23,021 nucleotides of DNA from an uncultured Bacilli bacterium. Its GTDB lineage: Bacteria; Bacillota_I; Bacilli_A; RF39; UBA660. Shown piece after piece: positions 15,074 through 21,640 of this stretch (positions within the stretch are counted from its first letter, which is position 1; each line of letters opens with the position of its first letter). The position numbers and the translations under genes are program-made. The notes beneath the pieces were generated by a model that was not told where the DNA came from, ran no database searches, and saw nothing but the letters and a program-made list of their open reading frames with translations. The DNA is taken from NCBI GenBank assembly GCA_934131695.1, contig CAKOZV010000018.1, forward strand, positions 1-23,021, in the 5' to 3' direction.

Positions 15074-15751
15074 ATGAACAATAACAATTCATCAAAACAG
15101 ATTTTGTTATCTGTACTAGGAGTTGCAATTTTAGTAGTAGCTGTAGTAGGTATTTCATTCGCTGCATTTACTTATTCTAGAGCAGGAGAAAAAGAAAATA
15201 CAATCACAACCGGTACTATTACAATGAACTATAGTGAAGATACTAATGGTATTAAGTTAGAGAATGCATTACCAATGACAGATACAGCGGGAAAAGTATT
15301 AGCTGATGAAAATCAATATTTTGATTTTACTGTTACTTCAACTATGTCTGGTACTGCTACTATTAACTATGCAGTAACAGCTGTTAAAACAGATGATAGT
15401 ACTCTTCCAGATACAGGTGTAAAAGTTTACTTAACAAAACGTTCTGATAATACTTCATCTATGACAGAAAATGCTGTTTCAAGCTATCCTGCTAAAGTTA
15501 GTGCTTTAGCTAAAGTAGATGCCGCTGTTAAAGCAAATACTGGTGCTATTGAAGGTGAATATCTTTTAGACCAAGGTACTTTTACTACTACTAATGAATC
15601 TACTGCTAAGACTCAATCTGTATATTATCGTTTAAGAATGTGGGTAGCAGAAGACTATTCTGAAACTAACGGTGATGTATCTGGACAAATTACTCAAAAG
15701 AAATATACTTTAAAAGTAAATGTCTATGGTGCAGCAGCAGCTCAACAATAG
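15074..15751 (+). CDS. TasA/camelysin-like secreted protein 1 (putative surface fibre subunit)
   Basis: This is a 225-residue exported protein of the SipW-dependent TasA/camelysin type. An Asn/Ser-rich N-terminus and a long hydrophobic stretch (10-30) end in S-F-A-A-F-T-Y, which resembles the TasA cleavage site (W-A/A-F-N); the predicted cut is before or at A31. The mature part starts with N-T-I-T-T-G-T-I-T-M (42-51), the strand that opens the TasA fold, then E-D-T-N-G-I and A-L-P-M-T-D, a Thr/Ser/Ala-rich body, and the C-terminal Y-R-L-R-M-W-V and V-N-V-Y-G-A-A-A-A-Q. There is no LPXTG or C-terminal anchor, so it is probably secreted and assembled. It has two close paralogues downstream and its own promoter and terminator. 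TasA-type fibre building is inferred. Confidence 0.85.
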   Translation: MNNNNSSKQILLSVLGVAILVVAVVGISFAAFTYSRAGEKENTITTGTITMNYSEDTNGIKLENALPMTDTAGKVLADENQYFDFTVTSTMSGTATINYAVTAVKTDDSTLPDTGVKVYLTKRSDNTSSMTENAVSSYPAKVSALAKVDAAVKANTGAIEGEYLLDQGTFTTTNESTAKTQSVYYRLRMWVAEDYSETNGDVSGQITQKKYTLKVNVYGAAAAQQ

Positions 15752-15761
15752 TTTAACAAAT

Positions 15762-15790
15762 AAAGTGTCTAATCTCTGACACTTTTTCTT
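15762..15790 (+). terminator. Terminator of subunit 1
   Basis: AAAGTGTC (15762-15769) pairs with GACACTTT (15778-15785) around TAATCTCT, followed by T-rich sequence. The stem and loop are identical to the terminator of subunit 2. Confidence 0.88.
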
Positions 15791-15806
15791 TTGTTAAAAA
15801 AAACTC

Positions 15807-15836
15807 TTGTTAAAATGTATAGATGTGTGATATCTT
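15807..15836 (+). promoter_or_regulatory. Promoter of fibre-type subunit 2
   Basis: TTGTTA (15807-15812), 18 bp, TATCTT (15831-15836) with an extended -10 TGA. The following TATATTGTAAGGAGGTTAGA closely matches the leader of subunit 1. Confidence 0.6.
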
Positions 15837-15861
15837 TATATTGTAAGGAGGTTAGACAAAG

Positions 15862-16491
15862 ATGAACGAAAATAATTCTAATTCATCAAAACAAATACTT
15901 ATTTCTATACTTGGTGTTGCTATTTTAATAGTAGCAGTAGTAGGTATTTCGTTCGCAGCATTCACTTATGTTGGAACAGGTACCACAACAAATACTATTA
16001 CAACTGGTACTATTACAATGAGTTATACTGAAGATACTAATGGTATTACGTTAAGCAATGCTCTACCTATGACAGATGAAGCTGGAAAGGCACTAAGTGG
16101 TGAAGACCAATATTTTGACTTTACAGTAAATGCCAAAATTGTAGGTAAAGGTACTACTAAAATTGATTATGTAATTACTGCAACAGAAGTTACTACTAGT
16201 TTACCTAACACAGGTGTTAAAGTATATTTAACAAGTAATACTGATGCAAAAGTAGAATTAGCACCAACTTTAGTGTCTGCTTTACCTTTAACTCAAGCAG
16301 GAAATAGTGCTGGAGCAACAGCTGGAGAACGTATTTTAAAATCAGATTCTATATCTACAACAGATACTTCAGTTGATCAGACTACTACATATCGTTTAAG
16401 AATGTGGGTAGATCAAAATTATGAAGCACCTTCAAAACAACAAATTTATTCAATAAAAGTAAATGTCTATGGTGCAGCAGCAGCTCAATAG
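15862..16491 (+). CDS. TasA/camelysin-like secreted protein 2 (putative surface fibre subunit)
   Basis: This 209-residue paralogue of the preceding gene has the same architecture: hydrophobic segment about 11-32 ending S-F-A-A-F-T-Y, N-T-I-T-T-G-T-I-T-M (44-53), E-D-T-N-G-I, Q-Y-F-D-F-T-V and a C-terminal Y-R-L-R-M-W-V and V-N-V-Y-G-A-A-A-A-Q. The signal region and the last ~10 codons are almost identical to subunit 1 (the final stretch from the V-N-V-Y codons is base-identical), while the middle is diverged and shorter by 16 residues. This suggests tandem duplication with later gene conversion at the ends. Ribosome site AAGGAGG. It probably co-assembles with, or alternates with, subunit 1. 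Confidence 0.85.
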   Translation: MNENNSNSSKQILISILGVAILIVAVVGISFAAFTYVGTGTTTNTITTGTITMSYTEDTNGITLSNALPMTDEAGKALSGEDQYFDFTVNAKIVGKGTTKIDYVITATEVTTSLPNTGVKVYLTSNTDAKVELAPTLVSALPLTQAGNSAGATAGERILKSDSISTTDTSVDQTTTYRLRMWVDQNYEAPSKQQIYSIKVNVYGAAAAQ

Positions 16492-16510
16492 TATTAATTG
16501 TTCTTATTGA

Positions 16511-16540
16511 AAAGTGTCTAATCTCTGACACTTTTTTCTT
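16511..16540 (+). terminator. Terminator of subunit 2
   Basis: AAAGTGTC (16511-16518), loop TAATCTCT, GACACTTT (16527-16534), then a T run. It is a copy of the terminator after subunit 1. Confidence 0.88.
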
Positions 16541-16567
16541 TACCGTAAAATAAAAATATGCTACAAT
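16539..16567 (+). promoter_or_regulatory. Promoter of fibre-type subunit 3
   Basis: TTTACC (16539-16544), 17 bp, TACAAT (16562-16567) with an extended -10 TGC. It does not share the GTGTGATAT context of the neighbouring promoters. Confidence 0.68.
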
Positions 16568-16592
16568 TTAGACAGAATAGGAGAGGTATGTT

Positions 16593-17225
16593 ATGAACGA
16601 TGATAAGATAAAAAATGATGAATTAAAAGAAGAAAAGAATGGAAAACTTTATTTTATACTACTAGCTTTATTATTAGTAGTATTACTTGCAATAGGAATA
16701 TCTGCTGTAGCTGTTACAGTAACTAAAAAAGGTGATAAAGTTAACACCATAACTACTGGTAATATTTCTCTTGATTATACTGAAGATACTAATGGTATAA
16801 CTATCACTAATGCTATGCCATTAACAGATGCCGCTGGTAAAAAACTATCAGGAGCAGATCAATATTTTGATTTTAGTGTAATTTCTACCATAACTGGGCA
16901 AGCTAATATTACCTATGAAATATCTGCTCTAAAATTAGCTAAATCTACTTTAGACGATAAAGATGTAAAATTATACTTAGAGAGAAAAGAATCTGGAGTA
17001 TATAAAGAAGTAATGAAACCAACTACTTTTTCTCCATTAGCTAGTAAGTCAGACATAGGTAGTGAAGAAGGAACAATGATTTTATACAAAGATATAGTAA
17101 AAAGTAGTCAAACTGATCATTATCGTTTAAGAATGTGGTTAGATGAAAATGCTAAAATTGATAACATATCAAGAACTTTTACAGTTCAAGTAGCAATCCA
17201 TGCCACAGCCAAACTAAATAAATAA
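16593..17225 (+). CDS. TasA/camelysin-like secreted protein 3 (diverged subunit)
   Basis: This is a 210-residue member of the same family, more diverged. It keeps N-T-I-T-T-G (51-56), Y-T-E-D-T-N-G-I (62-69), A-M-P-L-T-D-A-A-G-K, Q-Y-F-D-F-S-V and Y-R-L-R-M-W-L. It differs at both ends: the N-terminus is longer and charged (about 18 residues of D, E and K), the segment after the hydrophobic core reads I-S-A-V-A-V-T-V instead of S-F-A-A-F-T-Y, and the C-terminus is A-T-A-K-L-N-K rather than G-A-A-A-A-Q. It could be a minor or base subunit. No terminator follows, so transcription may continue into the signal peptidase operon 68 bases downstream. GAGAGG ribosome site. Confidence 0.83.
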   Translation: MNDDKIKNDELKEEKNGKLYFILLALLLVVLLAIGISAVAVTVTKKGDKVNTITTGNISLDYTEDTNGITITNAMPLTDAAGKKLSGADQYFDFSVISTITGQANITYEISALKLAKSTLDDKDVKLYLERKESGVYKEVMKPTTFSPLASKSDIGSEEGTMILYKDIVKSSQTDHYRLRMWLDENAKIDNISRTFTVQVAIHATAKLNK

Positions 17226-17231
17226 CTTTTC

Positions 17232-17260
17232 TTTTAAAACCTCTTAAAGTGTGATATATT
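17232..17260 (+). promoter_or_regulatory. Putative promoter of the sipW operon
   Basis: TTTTAA (17232-17237), 17 bp, TATATT (17255-17260) with an extended -10 TGA. The GTGTGATAT context matches the promoter of subunit 2 and nearly matches that of subunit 1. Confidence 0.5.
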
Positions 17261-17293
17261 TATAATAGTGAGAATGATAAGTGGGTGATATAA

Positions 17294-17992
17294 TTGAAAG
17301 AAAATGAAATAACAATACCTTTTTCTGATCTTTCTTTTTTTGAAAAAACCAAAAGAATAATACATTATATTTTTACAGTTATTATGTATTCTGTTTTTCT
17401 AATAATGATTTTAGTATTTCTAGTAATTATTATTAACTTTATTGATCAAAAGAACAATTTGAAAAAAGGACTACAAAAGCCTGCTCTAGTATCAGCTTAT
17501 ACGATAGTAAGTCCAAGTATGGTACCAAATATCAATGTACTTGATGTAATTATAACTACAAGAGTAAGTGAGCCATCTAAAATAAAAGTTGGTGATGTAA
17601 TAACTTTCAACTCAACTGATTATAGAAGCTCCGGTGTAACAGTAACCCATAGAGTTAAAAAAATTGAAAAAACTAGTGATGGCAAATACCTGTTTACAAC
17701 TAAAGGAGATGCAAATAATACTGAAGATGCTACAAGACAACCATTTAGTAGTATATATGGAAAAGTATTACTTCGTTTACCAAAGTTAGGATATATACAG
17801 TACATATTAAGTAGCGTACTAGGTTGGGTATTGTTAATTATAGTACCAACAGTATTAATAATAGGAGCAGACATAATAAAAATAATAAAAACTATAAAAA
17901 ATGATCCGAACTTGAAAGATAAGGGCAAGAAAAAAGAGACAAAATCTTTAAAAAAAACTAGTCTGAAGAAAGAAAGGAGTAGATATAAATAA
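17294..17992 (+). CDS. sipW: ER-type signal peptidase I (SipW-like)
   Basis: This membrane enzyme is expected to cleave the signal peptides of the neighbouring TasA-like proteins. Bacterial type I peptidases use Ser/Lys, whereas SipW and the eukaryotic SEC11 type use Ser/His. Here the motif S-P-S-M puts the nucleophile at S75, and the lysine position is replaced by H119 in V-T-H-R-V; G-D-A-N-N-T-E-D (138-145) supplies the conserved Asp box. A membrane segment lies at about 24-50 and another at about 170-190, followed by a Lys-rich tail of some 40 residues. The start is TTG with GGGTGAT six bases upstream; the nearby ATG at 17304 is out of frame. The stop overlaps the next start (TAATG). Confidence 0.92.
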   Translation: MKENEITIPFSDLSFFEKTKRIIHYIFTVIMYSVFLIMILVFLVIIINFIDQKNNLKKGLQKPALVSAYTIVSPSMVPNINVLDVIITTRVSEPSKIKVGDVITFNSTDYRSSGVTVTHRVKKIEKTSDGKYLFTTKGDANNTEDATRQPFSSIYGKVLLRLPKLGYIQYILSSVLGWVLLIIVPTVLIIGADIIKIIKTIKNDPNLKDKGKKKETKSLKKTSLKKERSRYK

Positions 17993-18510
17993 TGGGTAAA
18001 AAAGTATTTCTAGTATTCAGTGGAATTTTATTATTTGCATTTATTGTTAGTACGGCATTTTTATGGTATAAGGCTTTCTATTATAACAATCTTGGAGTTG
18101 TTAGCTCTCTTCAAGTCAAAAAAGAAAGTGAAGAAGTATCTCTTACAGAAAACTTGTTTCCAATGTCAGAAGAAGAAGCGGAATCTGTTCCTAATTATAA
18201 ATTTAGTGTTAAAAATGTTAACGACTTTAAAAGTAGATATGAAGTAGTTTATAAAGAACAAGAAGTTTCAGATAAACAAAAACTATCTAAAAGTCAATTA
18301 GCTTATCAACTAATATTAAATGGGAAAATTATCAAAAAAGGAAACTTATCAGAATTAAAAAATAATATTTTAGACGATAGATACATAATGCCAAATAATA
18401 ATAATCAATATGAATTAAAAGTATATATTTCTGAGTCAGCTAAAGATACGGCATGGCAGAATAAGTCTTATGCCTATAAAGTAGATATAAATGCTAAGGA
18501 GGAGAATTAA
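17992..18510 (+). CDS. Membrane-anchored protein, probable diverged TasA-like subunit or anchor
   Basis: This 172-residue protein has an N-terminal hydrophobic segment (about 4-25) and an extracytoplasmic body. It is not obviously related at first sight, but it follows the subunit pattern: N-L-F-P-M-S-E-E-E-A (compare N-A-L-P-M-T-D-E-A-G), then Y-K-F-S-V (compare Y-F-D-F-T-V), then Y-E-L-K-V-Y-I-S-E-S (compare Y-R-L-R-M-W-V) and Y-K-V-D-I-N-A at the end (compare I-K-V-N-V-Y-G-A). The N-T-I-T-T-G strand is missing. I infer a minor, perhaps membrane-retained, member of the family. It is translationally coupled to sipW and to the next gene (both TAATG overlaps). Confidence 0.75.
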   Translation: MGKKVFLVFSGILLFAFIVSTAFLWYKAFYYNNLGVVSSLQVKKESEEVSLTENLFPMSEEEAESVPNYKFSVKNVNDFKSRYEVVYKEQEVSDKQKLSKSQLAYQLILNGKIIKKGNLSELKNNILDDRYIMPNNNNQYELKVYISESAKDTAWQNKSYAYKVDINAKEEN

Positions 18511-19199
18511 TGAAAAAAGTATTATTTGAATACATAAATATATTTGCCTATGTTATCGTTGGACTTGCTTTTGGTTTTTCTTTTTTCTTATTATTTTTAA
18601 ACTTTTATCATTATAAAGAATTAAACACAAAAATAAACGTAAGTACCGATGTTGTTACTAATAAAGAAAAAACAACAGAAAAATTAAATAAAATTAAAAA
18701 TAATGCATCACTATATCAGCAAAATACCTATAATGGAAAAAACAATATATATGATATGAATGCTATACAAATTAAATTAAATAGTTGTGTAAAAATATTT
18801 GAGAGCGAAGAGTATAATGATTTAGCCAATAAAGAAACTGTGGAACTAAAAGATATTTATAAACTAGGAAAGTTTTATCAAAATAAGGTATTAAATGATT
18901 GCGTTGTTATGCAAATAAATAGTCTAGCAGAAGAAAATTCATCATTCTCAATTGCTAGTTTATCAACAATTAGACCTTTTCTTAAAACTAATATTAATCA
19001 GTTATTAACGAGTAATGGATATATCACTTCAAGTCTAGAGAATGCTGATAATTATTACTTTACTAATGACATAAGTAGATCTAGTATCTTTTTCTTAGCA
19101 AAAGATAGTTATAGTGCTATCAATAAAAATTATCAAAACACTTTAGACTTTCTAGTAGAGATATCAGAATGGTATCGTAATGAAGTGGTAGGAGGCTAA
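18510..19199 (+). CDS. Single-pass membrane protein of unknown function in the sipW operon
   Basis: I do not recognise this 229-residue protein. One membrane segment (about 9-32, rich in Phe) is followed by about 195 residues, likely outside the cell. That part is polar, Asn/Lys/Ser-rich and mostly helical in appearance, with two cysteines (in N-S-C-V and N-D-C-V, about 38 residues apart) that could form a disulfide. The location, overlapping the subunit-like gene and followed one base later by another membrane protein, suggests a role in assembling or anchoring the secreted subunits. That role is inferred from context only. GGAGG ribosome site within the preceding gene. Confidence 0.78.
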   Translation: MKKVLFEYINIFAYVIVGLAFGFSFFLLFLNFYHYKELNTKINVSTDVVTNKEKTTEKLNKIKNNASLYQQNTYNGKNNIYDMNAIQIKLNSCVKIFESEEYNDLANKETVELKDIYKLGKFYQNKVLNDCVVMQINSLAEENSSFSIASLSTIRPFLKTNINQLLTSNGYITSSLENADNYYFTNDISRSSIFFLAKDSYSAINKNYQNTLDFLVEISEWYRNEVVGG

Positions 19200-19200
19200 A

Positions 19201-19647
19201 ATGAAAAAAATACTAAATATAATGTTTGCTATTTTAAAATATATACTACTATTAGGAGCTTTTGCTATAACATTATTTATCATTGTAAGAATGAATGCAA
19301 GACTTAATAAAAGTTTTAGTACAGTAATTCCTGAATTTATTCCATTTTTATTAGTTTTCTTATTATTCGTGATAAATCTTATATTTAAACAAGATGGAGT
19401 AAATAATAACATATTCTATAATTTAACTTCATGTATAGTTTTTGCTACTATCATAGTAGTTGGTTATAGAGCCTTTGCTGATAAGAATATGGTACTTAAT
19501 GAAAAGTATGGTTATGGAGTAGACTTTAACTATTTCAATACATTTATCGCATATATGAAGATTATGTTATATGCACTAGTCGCTTCTAATATTCTATTTA
19601 TGATACAACCAAAAGAAAAAACTTCTAAAAAGGAAAAGTCAAAATAA
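19201..19647 (+). CDS. Polytopic membrane protein of unknown function in the sipW operon
   Basis: I do not recognise this 148-residue protein. Four hydrophobic segments are visible (about 7-27, 44-62, 74-90 and 112-136), and a Lys-rich tail predicts a cytoplasmic C-terminus. A loop of about 20 residues with several Tyr, Phe and Asn (G-Y-G-V-D-F-N-Y-F-N-T) precedes the last segment. The ATG follows the preceding stop by one base and uses an AGGAGG inside that gene. It is the last gene of the operon; a strong terminator overlaps its stop. It may be a membrane partner of the peptidase or of the preceding protein. Confidence 0.75.
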   Translation: MKKILNIMFAILKYILLLGAFAITLFIIVRMNARLNKSFSTVIPEFIPFLLVFLLFVINLIFKQDGVNNNIFYNLTSCIVFATIIVVGYRAFADKNMVLNEKYGYGVDFNYFNTFIAYMKIMLYALVASNILFMIQPKEKTSKKEKSK

Positions 19648-19668
19648 TAAACTTTTTCTTTTTTTTTA
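19627..19668 (+). terminator. Terminator of the sipW operon
   Basis: AAAAAGGAAAAGT (19627-19639) pairs with ACTTTTTCTTTTT (19651-19663) over 13 positions with one G-T wobble, followed by more T residues. It spans the stop codon at 19645-19647. Confidence 0.75.
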
Positions 19669-19677
19669 TGTTATCAT
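19669..19677 (+). promoter_or_regulatory. Weak extended -10 promoter candidate for rsmA
   Basis: TGTTATCAT (extended -10 with TATCAT at 19672-19677) lies 36 bases before rsmA. The -35 region overlaps the terminator and is poor. Confidence 0.35.
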
Positions 19678-19713
19678 ATAAGGGAATAACAGATTATTAA
19701 GGAGCGATTATAT

Positions 19714-20508
19714 ATGGATGAAAAATTTCAGTTCAAGAAGAAGTTTGGTCAAAACTTTTTAAAAAATGAAAGAGTCTTAACTAGAATAGCAGATGTAGCA
19801 GATATTAAAGATGAATCTTTAACTATAGAAGTAGGACCAGGTTCAGGTGCTTTAACAAAGTATTTAAAAGAAAAAGGACAAGTATTGTGTTATGAAATAG
19901 ATAAAACATTAGAAGATATTTTAATGAGAAACTTTGGAGAAGCTAGTAACGTATCAATATATTTTGGAGACTTTTTAAAACAAGATATTAAAGAAGATTT
20001 AAAAGATTTTACCTATAAACACTTATATTTTGTAAGTAATGTACCTTATTATATAACTACTCCAATCTTATTTAAATTAATTAATTCAGGTCTTTATTTT
20101 GATAAAATTGTTATGATGGTACAAAAAGAGGTAGGAGAGAGATTTACATCCCCCGTAGGTAAGAAGGAGTATGGTGCCTTAACAGTGTTATTAAGATATT
20201 ACTTTGAGACGAAAAAAGAATTCCTAGTTAGTAGAGAAGAATTTATTCCTAAACCAAATGTAGATAGTGTAGTAGTATCATTTAAACCAAGGAAAGATAA
20301 AGAAGACTTAGTAAATGAAGAATTTTTTCAACAATTAATACATGATAGTTTTCAGTTTAAAAGAAAAACATTAAGAAATAACTTGAAAAAGTATGATTTA
20401 AATATAGTTAGTAAAGTCTTAGAAAAATATAATCTAGACTTAAATGTTAGAGCTGAACAGTTAGAATATAATATCTTTGTTGATTTAGCTAATAATCTTT
20501 ATAAATAA
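19714..20508 (+). CDS. rsmA: 16S rRNA (adenine(1518)-N6/adenine(1519)-N6)-dimethyltransferase RsmA
   Basis: RsmA (KsgA) dimethylates two adjacent adenines in helix 45 of 16S rRNA, a late step in 30S maturation; loss gives kasugamycin resistance. Family motifs are F-G-Q-N-F-L (11-16), SAM motif I E-V-G-P-G-S-G-A-L-T (39-48), E-I-D (61-63) and the catalytic N-V-P-Y-Y (109-113). Length 264 is slightly short but complete. AAGGAGCG ribosome site. In B. subtilis ksgA follows rnmV and precedes yabG; the yabG neighbour is kept here while rnmV is not in the window. Confidence 0.97.
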   Translation: MDEKFQFKKKFGQNFLKNERVLTRIADVADIKDESLTIEVGPGSGALTKYLKEKGQVLCYEIDKTLEDILMRNFGEASNVSIYFGDFLKQDIKEDLKDFTYKHLYFVSNVPYYITTPILFKLINSGLYFDKIVMMVQKEVGERFTSPVGKKEYGALTVLLRYYFETKKEFLVSREEFIPKPNVDSVVVSFKPRKDKEDLVNEEFFQQLIHDSFQFKRKTLRNNLKKYDLNIVSKVLEKYNLDLNVRAEQLEYNIFVDLANNLYK

Positions 20509-20546
20509 AATTAAAACCTGTTGCATAAACTTAACTGGGTGATTAC

Positions 20547-21326
20547 ATGAATTTTAAACTAGGTGAATATGTTACCAGGGAATCATATAATAATGACTTA
20601 GTCTTTCAAATAATAGATATAGAAGACAATATAGCATATTTACGTGGAGTAGATGTTAGGCTTTATGCTGATAGTGAACTAGATGATTTAAATAAAGTAA
20701 CCATAAAAAAAGAAACTGATAGAACAGACATTGAAAAAGTAGAAAGCTTAATCTCACTAGATAGAAATGAATACTTTTATCTTCCGGGTAAAATAGTTCA
20801 ATTTGATTCTGATAAATTTTATTTAGATAGATGTATTAAATTTTATAAAGATATGCATCTAGAAGCGTATGGTATAAAAGTAAAAGAAAATGAAATAGAA
20901 GAAGTAATAACAGAAACACTAGAAAAATATAAACCAGATATAGTAGTAATAACTGGCCATGACTTTTTAAAAAAACATGCCAAAGATAAAACTAAGATAG
21001 AAAATTATCAAAACTCTGAAAACTTTGTAAATGCTATTAAAAAAGCTAGAATTTATGAGAAAAATCAGGATAAATTAATAATTATCTCTGGAGCATGTCA
21101 ATCAAACTATGAAGAACTAATAAAAGCTGGTAGTAATTTTGCTTCTAGTCCTAAAAGAATAAATATACATGCTCTAGATCCAGCTATTATAGCTTCTTGT
21201 GTTGCCTTATCTCCTGTAAATAAAGAAATAGATTTAATATCATTAATAGATAAAACCCATTATGGTAGTGCTGGAATGGGTGGAATAATCACTAATGGTA
21301 CGATGTATGTGGGGTATCCAAGATGA
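20547..21326 (+). CDS. yabG: Sporulation-specific protease YabG
   Basis: YabG is a mother-cell cysteine protease that processes spore coat and cortex-interface proteins (SpoIVA, SafA and others in B. subtilis). The 259-residue sequence shows the family start F-K-L-G-E-Y-V-T-R, an internal V-V-I-T-G-H-D and I-S-G-A-C-Q-S. I propose H138 and C184 as the catalytic pair, 46 residues apart. It is about 30 residues shorter than the B. subtilis protein. The ribosome site is of the GGTGAT type. The last four bases (ATGA) overlap veg. In Bacillus the gene is under sigmaK; I see no convincing sigmaK promoter in the 38-base gap. Confidence 0.94.
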   Translation: MNFKLGEYVTRESYNNDLVFQIIDIEDNIAYLRGVDVRLYADSELDDLNKVTIKKETDRTDIEKVESLISLDRNEYFYLPGKIVQFDSDKFYLDRCIKFYKDMHLEAYGIKVKENEIEEVITETLEKYKPDIVVITGHDFLKKHAKDKTKIENYQNSENFVNAIKKARIYEKNQDKLIIISGACQSNYEELIKAGSNFASSPKRINIHALDPAIIASCVALSPVNKEIDLISLIDKTHYGSAGMGGIITNGTMYVGYPR

Positions 21327-21541
21327 ATATAGATACAATAAAAGCTAAAGTAAGAGAAAAAGAAGGAGAGACACTTCACTTTAAAGTTAACGGTAGTCGT
21401 AATCAAATAGAAGAATTTAATGGAAAGATAGTTAAACTTTATCCATCTATTTTTATTGTTAGTTTAGTAGGAGATAATGACACAATTAAGTCCTTTAGCT
21501 ATAGTGATTTAATAACAGAAAGTGTAGAGATTATCAGTTGA
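21323..21541 (+). CDS. veg: Veg family protein
   Basis: Veg is a small protein that in B. subtilis stimulates biofilm formation by antagonising the repressor SinR and is highly expressed in growing cells. The 72-residue sequence shows the family pattern: I-K-A-K-V near the start, G-S-R-N-Q-I-E-E-F-N-G, Y-P-S-I-F-I-V, and F-S-Y-S-D-L-I-T-E-S-V-E-I at the end. Position after yabG matches Bacillus. Here its ATG overlaps the yabG stop by four bases and no separate promoter is visible, so it may depend on yabG transcription, unlike the independently transcribed Bacillus gene. A link to the surface-fibre module upstream is possible but untested. Confidence 0.9.
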   Translation: MNIDTIKAKVREKEGETLHFKVNGSRNQIEEFNGKIVKLYPSIFIVSLVGDNDTIKSFSYSDLITESVEIIS

Positions 21542-21571
21542 CGTATAACCTGTAAAATCATTATAAACTTC

Positions 21572-21600
21572 TTGCAATTAGAAAAGAGATAAGATAGAAT
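21572..21600 (+). promoter_or_regulatory. SigmaA-type promoter of spoVG
   Basis: TTGCAA (21572-21577), exactly 17 bp, TAGAAT (21595-21600). The leader is about 35 bases with a strong GGAGG. In Bacillus spoVG is known for a sigmaH promoter; I see no good sigmaH match here. Confidence 0.7.
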
Positions 21601-21640
21601 TAAAGTATAAAGTGTCAGTGCTTTAAAAGGAGGAAAGATT

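Noticed and set aside
20521..20540. A sigmaK-like -10 (GCATAAACTTA) before yabG
   Set aside because: It mismatches CATANNNTA, has no -35, and would start transcription within the ribosome site.
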